Origin: Bacteroidales bacterium
GTDB lineage: Bacteria; Bacteroidota; Bacteroidia; Bacteroidales; CAIWKO01
Direction of reading: 5' to 3'
Assembly: GCA_018004645.1 (NCBI GenBank)
Contig: JAGNBV010000014.1
Coordinates: forward strand, 1-49,020
Length of the DNA stretch: 49,020 nucleotides
Positions within the stretch are counted from its first letter, which is position 1. Every line of letters begins with the position of its first letter. Positions 42,223 through 49,020 of the stretch are shown piece after piece. The notes below the pieces were generated by a model. That model was given only the letters and a program-made list of their open reading frames with translations. It had not been told where the DNA came from and searched no databases. A program made the translations under genes and the position numbers.

Positions 42223-43275
42223 ATGAAACTAAAAAAGAAAGACCTGTTAAAAGAAACTATCAAACATTTTGATATTAAAAAAGTTGATACAACTTCCGTC
42301 ATCACTGCGATGCGTGGTATGTCGTTTACATCCCGCGATACGGCTGTGGCAGCAGATATTTTCGACAGGATGATCAAAGATAAAGATTGTACTATTATGC
42401 TTACTTTGGCTGGAAGCACCAGCGCCGCCGGCTGTATGCAGGTGTATGTGGATATGGTGAAAAACAAAATGATTGATGTGGTGGTGGCTACAGGCGCTTC
42501 TATCGTGGATATGGACTTTTTTGAAGCACTGGGATACAAACATTACAGAGGTACTCCGTGGATAGATGACAGCATGTTGCGCGGCCTCTACATCGACCGT
42601 ATCTATGATACTTTTATTGATGAAGAACAATTACAGGCATGTGATAATGCGGTTTATGAAATAGCCAATACCCTGGAACACCGCCCGTATTCATCAAGAG
42701 AATTTATTTGGGAAATGGGAAAATACCTTACAAAACACTCGAAGAAAAAAGATTCGCTGGTTCAGGCCTGCTATGAAAACAATGTCCCTATTTTCTGCCC
42801 CGCATTCAGCGATAGTAGCGCAGGCTTTGGACTTGGTAAACATCAGTGGGAAAATCCTGAAAGCCATGTGAGTATTGACTCCGTGAAAGATTTTATTGAA
42901 CTTACGAAAATTAAAATGGCAGCCAAGACCAGTGGTTTGTTCATGGTCGGTGGCGGTGTGCCTAAGAATTTTACGCAGGATACCGTGGTTTGTGCTGAAG
43001 TTCTTGGTTTTGATGTCCCTATGCATAAATATGCCATACAGATCACGGTTGCCGACGTTCGCGACGGCGCCTGCTCCAGTTCAACACTGAAAGAAGCCTC
43101 TTCCTGGGGCAAGGTTGATACGGTTTACGAACAAATGGTTTATGCCGAAGCTACCACGGTGGTTCCGCTGATCGCCAGCTACCTCTATCACAAAGGCGAC
43201 TGGAGCAAACGTAAAAAATATGAATGGACAAAGCTGTTCGAAAAGAAAACAGCCGGTAAAGCCAAGAAAAAATAA
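42223..43275 (+). CDS. Deoxyhypusine synthase-family protein
   Basis: This 350-aa protein follows speB by 5 bp. The DHS fold is marked by an NAD-binding stretch TLAGSTSAAG (61-70), VVVATGASIVDMDFFEALG (86-104), FSDSSAGFGLG (195-205), VGGGVPKNF (242-250), and SSWGKVDT (293-300) in which Lys297 matches the catalytic lysine of DHS. True DHS modifies eIF5A, which bacteria lack, so the acceptor must be different. DHS-related proteins acting as homospermidine synthase are known from plants; together with agmatinase, transfer of an aminobutyl group from spermidine to putrescine is a reasonable inference. The Lys-rich tail (335-350) is unusual. Confidence 0.88.
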   Translation: MKLKKKDLLKETIKHFDIKKVDTTSVITAMRGMSFTSRDTAVAADIFDRMIKDKDCTIMLTLAGSTSAAGCMQVYVDMVKNKMIDVVVATGASIVDMDFFEALGYKHYRGTPWIDDSMLRGLYIDRIYDTFIDEEQLQACDNAVYEIANTLEHRPYSSREFIWEMGKYLTKHSKKKDSLVQACYENNVPIFCPAFSDSSAGFGLGKHQWENPESHVSIDSVKDFIELTKIKMAAKTSGLFMVGGGVPKNFTQDTVVCAEVLGFDVPMHKYAIQITVADVRDGACSSSTLKEASSWGKVDTVYEQMVYAEATTVVPLIASYLYHKGDWSKRKKYEWTKLFEKKTAGKAKKK

Positions 43276-43301
43276 CGCTTGGTGCCAGGTAACTAACAAA
43301 C

Positions 43302-43328
43302 TGGCGTTTTCTTGCAAACACTAAATAA
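43302..43328 (-). repeat. Second copy of a dispersed 27-nt repeat
   Basis: On the minus strand this matches 19142-19168 with one mismatch in 27. It lies just after the DHS-like gene and has no second arm here. Confidence 0.55.
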
Positions 43329-43344
43329 ATTCAAAACAGTTTCT

Positions 43345-43386
43345 AATAGAGCGATTGAAATTCATTCAATCGCTCTATTTTTATTT
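43345..43386 (+). terminator. Terminator of the speB operon
   Basis: A perfect 15-bp stem AATAGAGCGATTGAA/TTCAATCGCTCTATT with a 5-nt loop is followed by TTTATTTT. It is symmetric enough to work for the convergent AraC gene too. Confidence 0.9.
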
Positions 43387-43408
43387 TGTCATGTTTTGTT
43401 GCGAAAAG

Positions 43409-44383
43409 CTACAATGTTTTCACCGGAATGCCAATATCCAAAACAAACATTCTTTTTTTGTCTTCTTCAGGCGAATTGTAATATAACTCATATGGGTAAC
43501 CATCCCCGGGTTGATATCCGCTTTCGGTAAACCACAAGCACATGGTATTCCAGGCTTTTTCAAATCCCTGCTCATCTATTTTAAAATGACCTACGGCATA
43601 TTTGCCGCTTTCTAATCTCATTTTGCAAAACTCGCCGTCCACTTTCACATCGTTATCTAAGGTGATACATGCACTTTGACGAACTTGTTCAATGGCAGTA
43701 ATAGCAGGGTCGTCGTGATAAACTGTAATGGTTTTGGTCGCGGGAAAATTTAGAAGACCGCGTGGGCCTGCCCATTTCATGAGCTTTTCATAAGCTTTGC
43801 CAATTTGATTGAACTGCCCTGTGTGTCTGCAATACACAACATTGAATTCGGGCATTTCCTTAATTTCGATTTTTGTGTCCATGATTATAAAATTTGAGTG
43901 ATTAAATTGATTAAAAGTATCACTGCAAAGTTGTCCTTTAAAATCTGAACTCAATTGATTTATCTTGCGTACCATTTGACCATTCTTGCTAAAATACAAA
44001 CCGTCTTGAGCAAAAACAGCCTTATCAGTTTCCCTGAATTCTTTGGCTGTCATGCCCCAATATTTGCGAAATGTCCGGCTAAAATGAGCAACACTGCCAA
44101 ACCCGCAATTGAAAGCAATTTCGCTAATTGAAACGTGTTTCTCATTTCTAAGTTTTTGGACCGCTTTTTCAATACGTTTTCGTTGAATAAAAGTATTTAT
44201 AGTTTCGTTTGTTAACGTTGTGAAAATACGGTGAAAATGAAAGGGTGAAAAACAGGCAACCTGCGCAATTATATCAAGGGAAATCTCTTCGTTCAAATGT
44301 TTCTCGATATAGTCCGTTACTCTATTTATTCTTGCAATATATTCTTCTCTGCTTTTGTCTTTTGAATTCATTTGTAATACCAT
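43409..44383 (-). CDS. AraC-family regulator with GyrI-like effector domain
   Basis: This 324-aa protein has an N-terminal AraC/XylS double helix-turn-helix (about 15-115) with CFSPFHFHRIFTTLTNETI in the first and SEIAFNCGFGSVAHFSRTFR with W-G-M-T in the second. The C-terminal part (about 165-324) is a GyrI-like small-molecule-binding domain (VVYCRHTGQFNQIGKAY). This order, as in Rob, SbmC or BmrR-type fusions, fits a drug- or metabolite-sensing activator. ATG 44383 or ATG 44371 could be the start. The gene faces the speB operon, but its target is not known. Confidence 0.9.
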   Translation of the reverse strand: MVLQMNSKDKSREEYIARINRVTDYIEKHLNEEISLDIIAQVACFSPFHFHRIFTTLTNETINTFIQRKRIEKAVQKLRNEKHVSISEIAFNCGFGSVAHFSRTFRKYWGMTAKEFRETDKAVFAQDGLYFSKNGQMVRKINQLSSDFKGQLCSDTFNQFNHSNFIIMDTKIEIKEMPEFNVVYCRHTGQFNQIGKAYEKLMKWAGPRGLLNFPATKTITVYHDDPAITAIEQVRQSACITLDNDVKVDGEFCKMRLESGKYAVGHFKIDEQGFEKAWNTMCLWFTESGYQPGDGYPYELYYNSPEEDKKRMFVLDIGIPVKTL

Positions 44384-44421
44384 TAGTTGTCATTTTTATG
44401 ACGAAAAAAACTTGTGCATAA

Positions 44422-44429
44422 CAAATTTA
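44422..44429 (-). promoter_or_regulatory. -7 box of the AraC-type gene
   Basis: On the minus strand it reads TAAATTTG, 38 nt before ATG 44383. No -33 TTTG at normal spacing. Confidence 0.35.
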
Positions 44430-44577
44430 TTGCACCCTTGATCTTTAGTTTGCTTTTATATTTTGACCGGCTGTAAAAAAACCTCGGCTTAACCTGCAGC
44501 ATATATAAAACTATTCACTTAGAAAAACATAACTTCGAAGCCACACATGCCGGCTGGAGAAAAAAGTTAAAGGTAGC

Positions 44578-45246
44578 TTAAATTTTTTCTAATAAATATT
44601 TTTCATGTGGTGTCTCATCTTCATCAAAAAGCCATTGTGGATAATGAATTCGTGTTGTATCCCATTTGATGCATTCAGGATGCTTTGTGTAAAGTCCTTT
44701 TTTAAGGTACACTGCCATATCTTCTTCGTAGGTTGTCATGCGTACAGTAAAACGTCTATTTCCTGTGCTGTCTTTAAGGAACTCATATAATTCAGAAAAT
44801 CCTTTTGAATTAATGGTATCTCTTTGTGAAGCAATAGATATGTTAGCTTCGTTTCTTTGGTCATGAAGAACGTTGCATTTTAAAAAGGCAATAATACTAT
44901 TTGATGGTATTTGAACAAGTTTATATGGCCTGAGATTTACAAAACCTGGTACATGATTATATGTTTGAACGCCCCATTCTCCACCTTCAAGCCCAAAATA
45001 ATAGATATCGCCTATGGAGTCAATAATAAAATTGAAGCGCCAATAATGCTTGTCGGGATTTAGTACAAAATGTGTCGGGTCTGTCTTTGATAATAATGAA
45101 ACAACAAAGATCTTTTCTTTATCAGGAATTTTAGAGTTACATGAATACAAAAATATTAATACAAATAACAAACACAAAATATAGGTCGATTTACCATGCG
45201 TTACTATAAGCTTTTTTAAGTCACTTCTAGTTTTTTTCTGCCTCAT
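44578..45246 (-). CDS. Lipoprotein of unknown function
   Basis: I do not recognise this 222-aa protein as a named family. A hydrophobic segment (about 22-35) ends in LYSC at 33-36, a lipobox, after an unusually long basic N-terminus (RQKKTRSDLKK). The mature part has a beta-rich look (HYWRFNFIIDSIGDIYYFGL, about 67-86) and two Cys (CNVLHDQRNE and PECIKWDTT). A later Met as the start is not available before the hydrophobic stretch. No partner genes are obvious. Confidence 0.6.
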   Translation of the reverse strand: MRQKKTRSDLKKLIVTHGKSTYILCLLFVLIFLYSCNSKIPDKEKIFVVSLLSKTDPTHFVLNPDKHYWRFNFIIDSIGDIYYFGLEGGEWGVQTYNHVPGFVNLRPYKLVQIPSNSIIAFLKCNVLHDQRNEANISIASQRDTINSKGFSELYEFLKDSTGNRRFTVRMTTYEEDMAVYLKKGLYTKHPECIKWDTTRIHYPQWLFDEDETPHEKYLLEKI

Positions 45247-45295
45247 AGGTGTTACATTATTATTAGTTTTGACCGGTTACATTGTGAATGCCTTT

Positions 45296-47746
45296 TTACA
45301 TACAGACAACAACTTTCTTTTTGTATGTAGTGTTGTCCGAATTCACTATGACAAAATAAACTCCAATTTCATGCAAGGTAACATTCATAAGCGATTGAAT
45401 ATTGCATTCAGATTTTTCTATGAGTTGCCCTGTAGCATTATAAATGGCAATGCACGTAGTGTTTTGCGGCAGTGATATGGTGAAATCTCCGGTATTGGGA
45501 TTCGGATAAACTTCCAAAGAATTAGTCATTTCATTTTCCGCAAGCCCGACAGGTGTTACAGCAAACTGAAGCGTATCAGACCATTCGCTCCAGCGTAAAT
45601 TTTTATCGCGGTAGCGCATGCGCCACATGTACGACTGGCCAACAGCAAGAACGCCCGGTTGAAGCGTATAAGTTCCAAGGTCTAAACCGGCATTGAGGTT
45701 GACCGGATTATAAAAGGGTGAGCCGGAATCCCCGTAAAAGTTATCAATATCGGCAACCACATCTATTAACGGGCTGCTGAAACTTCCTGAAGATAATACA
45801 AGTTGAAACTCTGAGGTCATCAGGGTATCTAGTCCTGAAAACGCAGATGCTGTTAGCGTAGGTTGTGCTGAAGCATAAGATTCAGGAGAAATAGCATCCG
45901 GTTTATCCGGCGCAGGTTGGTTCAGGATCCTGTGCCATTTATCCAGTACTTCCAGGTTTCGCGGTTTGTCGGTGTTCCCGAGGCTGTATGTTTTGGCAAA
46001 CACGGTCTTGGCGCTCATATCCACGTCCACCAGCATAAAATTATAATGATCGAGGGACTTTTGAATTTCGGGATAGTTGGTCTGGTTGCCATACATTCCC
46101 CAACGATCCAGAGAACCGCCGGCTCCACCGGACAGCACTTCCCAGTAATCCCAGTTTCCGCTGTGTGTGCCCCGTATGGCGCCGCGTTCATAATTGTGCG
46201 AATGCCCGTGCGTGGTCAAAACCATTTTGGGGCAGGCAGCTTCCAGGGGATACAGGTTGTCTTCCACATAAGCCATATTGCCATCGGGCCATAATTCGGT
46301 GTGTCCGGGCTGGTGGTTGTATACAAAAACAAAATCAGTAGAGGCATCGGCATTTGCCTCATCCAGGCGATCCTGAAGAAAATTGGTCTGTGTGAAAAAG
46401 TTATAGGTTCCGGTGGTATTCAAAGCTATGAATTTACAATTTCCAAGATTGAAGCTGTAATACCGTTCTGAAAATCCTCCCAGATCTTCGTATTTCATGA
46501 ATTGATAAAAATAATTGCTTTCCCCTTCATGATTCCCGATGGAGACCATGGAAGAAATGTAAGGTGATAAACATGAAAAAGGATTGAAATACTCATTCAT
46601 ATACCTACCCAGATCAGAACCGCTTTCGCAGATATCCCCGGAATGCATGATGAAATTCACTGAATCAGCCCACTCCGGTCCGTAAAGCTGTTTATATACA
46701 TATACGATGGTATCCAAAATGGCGGTGATGGTGAGGGTGTTGGTCTGTGAATCGCCGATTTTTGCAAAACGGATATGTTTGCCGGGAGTGCCTGAAGCAG
46801 GCGGGGTGCGGAAATGAAATATGGCCGACGTGTCTTCACCGCTGATACAGCGATAGTAATACCGTGTATCGGCTGATAATCCTGTGAGTTTAACGGTATG
46901 CCACCGGTTGATTGTTGGCGTGACGCCAATGTCTTCATAAGATCCCGTAGCAGAGGTTCCAAGCGCCGGGGTAGTTCCGTACTGCACCATGGTCGATTCT
47001 GAATAATATGAATTCCAGCTGATATAATTGGAACTGACCGACGGTGATTGCAGGTAAGGTGTGATGTTGGAAGTATGGAAACCGCCCAACCCGCGGACTT
47101 CTGCTGCAGTAAGGGTCGTATTAAATAGCGCCACCTGTGCCACATAGATCATATTATCCTCACCGTTTTCATCGGCAAAGAACAGTACCGTGGGATCCAG
47201 TGAGTAAGTGCCGTCAACAGCCTGGCTGACGCCGTTAAGAACAAGCTTGCCGTCAATATAAAATCGCAAACTGCTTCCAAGATCAACAGTTACGACAACC
47301 CTGTACCAATCATTTGCCTTTATTGAAAATCCTGTGTAACCGGTGGCGGAAATTCCCAACTGGCTGTTGGGATTGAAAAAAACATCCCCGTCGTTGCTAT
47401 TACTTTGGTTTGTTTGCAAAAGACAATGGTACTCCTTGGGATTATCAATCATTATGTCGAACATGATGGAATACTCATTTACATATGAACCGCTGCCATT
47501 TGGAGGGATACCGTGTGTACAGGTATAATAACTTCCGACATCCACAGCCACCGCGCCGTCGCCGGCTACAGGCCCGGGAACTGAGACATGGGTGCCGGTT
47601 AGGGTGAGGTCATTGCCAATGGTGGCATGTAATAAATCGGATGCATTGTCAAAAGTCCAGCGCCCAGCCAGACTTGTGGGCCATGTCTGAGCAAAAACTA
47701 TTACTTGTGAAATCAGTAAAATTAAAGATAGTAAAATTTTTTTCAT
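45296..47746 (-). CDS. T9SS-secreted LamG / purple-acid-phosphatase-like metallophosphoesterase
   Basis: This 816-aa protein has a signal peptide (cleavage near FAQ at 20). A LamG-like jelly roll follows (about 25-222), then a fibronectin-type purple acid phosphatase N-terminal domain (about 228-315: SWNSYYSESTMVQYGTTP). The metallophosphoesterase domain (about 325-610) has GDSQTN (331-336), HSGDIC (368-373), GNHEGE (404-409), NHQPGH (477-482) and THGHSHNYERG (512-522), with all metal-binding blocks present. A further beta domain (about 645-735) precedes the sorting domain (LEVYPNPNTGDFTISLPQ, ending YKKKVVVCM). It likely cleaves phosphomono- or diesters at the cell surface. Confidence 0.9.
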   Translation of the reverse strand: MKKILLSLILLISQVIVFAQTWPTSLAGRWTFDNASDLLHATIGNDLTLTGTHVSVPGPVAGDGAVAVDVGSYYTCTHGIPPNGSGSYVNEYSIMFDIMIDNPKEYHCLLQTNQSNSNDGDVFFNPNSQLGISATGYTGFSIKANDWYRVVVTVDLGSSLRFYIDGKLVLNGVSQAVDGTYSLDPTVLFFADENGEDNMIYVAQVALFNTTLTAAEVRGLGGFHTSNITPYLQSPSVSSNYISWNSYYSESTMVQYGTTPALGTSATGSYEDIGVTPTINRWHTVKLTGLSADTRYYYRCISGEDTSAIFHFRTPPASGTPGKHIRFAKIGDSQTNTLTITAILDTIVYVYKQLYGPEWADSVNFIMHSGDICESGSDLGRYMNEYFNPFSCLSPYISSMVSIGNHEGESNYFYQFMKYEDLGGFSERYYSFNLGNCKFIALNTTGTYNFFTQTNFLQDRLDEANADASTDFVFVYNHQPGHTELWPDGNMAYVEDNLYPLEAACPKMVLTTHGHSHNYERGAIRGTHSGNWDYWEVLSGGAGGSLDRWGMYGNQTNYPEIQKSLDHYNFMLVDVDMSAKTVFAKTYSLGNTDKPRNLEVLDKWHRILNQPAPDKPDAISPESYASAQPTLTASAFSGLDTLMTSEFQLVLSSGSFSSPLIDVVADIDNFYGDSGSPFYNPVNLNAGLDLGTYTLQPGVLAVGQSYMWRMRYRDKNLRWSEWSDTLQFAVTPVGLAENEMTNSLEVYPNPNTGDFTISLPQNTTCIAIYNATGQLIEKSECNIQSLMNVTLHEIGVYFVIVNSDNTTYKKKVVVCM

Positions 47747-47802
47747 AAAGTTAAGATTGGTGCATTTCAGTTTTTTACATTGACAAATCTGTCCTATTGC
47801 AT

Positions 47803-47836
47803 TAAAAACAACAACCCCCTCCGAAGTGGAAGGGGC
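47803..47836 (-). terminator. Terminator of the PorE-like gene
   Basis: On the minus strand the sequence reads CCCCTTCC, a short loop, then GGAGGGGG with one mismatch, followed by TTGTTGTTTTT. It lies about 20 nt past the stop at 47858. Confidence 0.7.
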
Positions 47837-47857
47837 TATTGATAATTTTGGTTTTGA

Positions 47858-49020
47858 CTATTTTCCTGCCGGTTTTGGGTCGGTGATCACATTGGTTGGC
47901 TTATCGCTTTTCATGTTCACGTTGCCCACCCCTTTTACAAATCCGGTAACCTTAAATTCGGTACGTCTGTTCAGCTGGTGCTCTTCTTCGGAACAGTTTG
48001 ACTTTTGAGCGCCTTCGCAGGGACAGTTGACGATCATCACATTTTCGCCATACCCTTTTCCGCTGATACGGCTGGCATCAATGCCCTGGCTGATGATATA
48101 GGCAGCGCTTGATTTGGCACGGCGGTCCGAGAGGCCTTCGTTATATGATTTCTTCCCGCGGCAGTCCGTATGTGAACCGAGTTCGATGATAATAGCAGGA
48201 TTTTCGTTGAGCAGCTTTACGATTTTGTTAAGCTCTATGGCAGCGTCGGGCCTGATATTGGACTTGTCGTAGTCGAAATAGATGTTTTCTATCTTTATGG
48301 CCTTGCCCACAACGATTCTGGAGACATAAAAATCACGGATGGCGCCTCCCTTGGGAATAGAGTCCACTATTTCTGATTTATTGAAAAATCCCGGAGGCGA
48401 AGCTGTAACCACATAAGTGGTTCTTGGTTTCAGATCCGGTGCATAGTAGGTGCCCGAGGTGTCGGTGATATGCGAATACACCACGTTGTTCCCAGGGTCG
48501 GTAATTTGTATCAGGGTACTGTCCACCTTGATCTTGCTCTTGTCTCCCAGGACTTCGTACACCGTGCCGGCAATAAAATATTTTGGTTTCGGGGGCAGCT
48601 GTTTGAGAAGAATCTCAAAAGGTTCGGAGTTATCTGCCGGGGTCACGTATTCGATATTGTTCTTGGGGACATAGCCTTCGCTTTTAGCGTTGATGCTGTG
48701 GGTACGCCCGGGAAAGAGGTTCACGGTAAAGGTGCCTTCTTTCTCGGTGAGCGATGTTTTTTCACCGGTTTCGTTGTCGGTAACCTCAATGCCTGATTCG
48801 AGGAGCTTACGGGTAAGGGTGTCCATGACCAGGATGGTGTAGGGCTTTTTTTCGGGTTTTACGATGGTGAACTCAAAGATATCGTCGTTGAGATCGTAGC
48901 TGTCCCTGTTAGAGCTGAAGAATCCTGCTTTTTCGCCGGGATAAAACGTGATGCCGAAGTCGTCGGCAGTGCTGTTGAGGTGGGCCCCCATGTTTTTCGC
49001 AGAATCTTTTGGCATCCCGG
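47858..49020 (-). CDS. PorE-like PD40 / carboxypeptidase-regulatory / OmpA-family protein, C-terminal part
   Basis: The frame stays open to the right edge, so the 5' end is outside the window; at least 385 residues are visible. The first part reads like the end of a PD40 propeller (DDFGITFYPGEKAGFFSSNR and NDDIFEF). Two carboxypeptidase-regulatory-like Ig modules follow. The C-terminal OmpA domain binds peptidoglycan: IYFDYDKSNIRPDA, LGSHTDCRGKKSYN and SDRRAKSSAAYI. PD40-CRD-OmpA is the order of PorE, a T9SS component linking the apparatus to peptidoglycan. Seven T9SS cargoes in the window fit this role, but similar proteins without that function exist. Confidence 0.82.
   Translation of the reverse strand, partial: GMPKDSAKNMGAHLNSTADDFGITFYPGEKAGFFSSNRDSYDLNDDIFEFTIVKPEKKPYTILVMDTLTRKLLESGIEVTDNETGEKTSLTEKEGTFTVNLFPGRTHSINAKSEGYVPKNNIEYVTPADNSEPFEILLKQLPPKPKYFIAGTVYEVLGDKSKIKVDSTLIQITDPGNNVVYSHITDTSGTYYAPDLKPRTTYVVTASPPGFFNKSEIVDSIPKGGAIRDFYVSRIVVGKAIKIENIYFDYDKSNIRPDAAIELNKIVKLLNENPAIIIELGSHTDCRGKKSYNEGLSDRRAKSSAAYIISQGIDASRISGKGYGENVMIVNCPCEGAQKSNCSEEEHQLNRRTEFKVTGFVKGVGNVNMKSDKPTNVITDPKPAGK

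Overview
The window looks like chromosomal DNA of a Bacteroidota bacterium, probably a Bacteroidales-like lineage. Seven proteins carry a C-terminal type IX secretion (T9SS) sorting domain. Promoters of the TAnnTTTG type recur close upstream of starts. Shine-Dalgarno sequences are mostly absent, and the family content fits (DPP III, ComB, WbqC, PgpH, and a PD40/CRD/OmpA protein resembling the T9SS component PorE). No ribosomal operon, phage, integrase, complete transposase gene or CRISPR array was seen.

Positions 1-8.2 kb hold a ComEA-like helix-hairpin-helix protein, a secreted thioredoxin-like protein, then an overlapping glycan set (GT4 glycosyltransferase, flippase, SAM methyltransferase) followed by a PgpH-type HD phosphohydrolase and, on the other strand, a WbqC-family protein. 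Positions 8.3-13.7 kb hold a secreted protein of unknown function, RlmB, two tandem paralogous T9SS cargo proteins with duplicated terminators, a GreA/GreB-like protein and an overlapping RumA/TrmA-type RNA methyltransferase. A minus-strand pair at 13.8-16.2 kb encodes an HtrA-like cytoplasmic protease with a zinc ribbon and a partner of unknown function. Two tRNA genes (Ser-CGA and Gly-CCC) face each other around a cluster of related hairpins.

Positions 17.1-31.1 kb hold a small caspase-like protein, two MATE transporters, two CDF metal transporters (one of the ZnT9 type), a CapA-family protein, a TraB/GumN protein, T9SS cargo proteins and an orphan oligopeptide-binding lipoprotein. Next comes a 0.9-kb non-coding tandem array with a 121-bp unit containing nested heptamers. 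Positions 32-39.5 kb, all minus strand, hold a beta-CASP nuclease, an Asp-box T9SS protein, DPP III and a translationally coupled ComB/phospholipase C-like pair.

Positions 39.5-43.4 kb are structurally the most informative. An agmatinase gene and a deoxyhypusine-synthase-like gene form an operon. A decayed copy of the promoter and first codons of that agmatinase lies 1.7 kb upstream, and a LamG/T9SS gene plus a MITE-like element sit between the two copies. The window closes with an AraC/GyrI regulator, a lipoprotein, a LamG/purple-acid-phosphatase-like T9SS protein and the C-terminal part of the PorE-like protein.

I found no complete novel multi-gene system that I can defend. The best leads are the caspase-like protein, the protease/partner pair, the agmatinase-DHS operon with its relic, the 121-bp array and the covarying hairpins between the tRNA genes. 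All family assignments come from reading motifs by eye; no database search was run.
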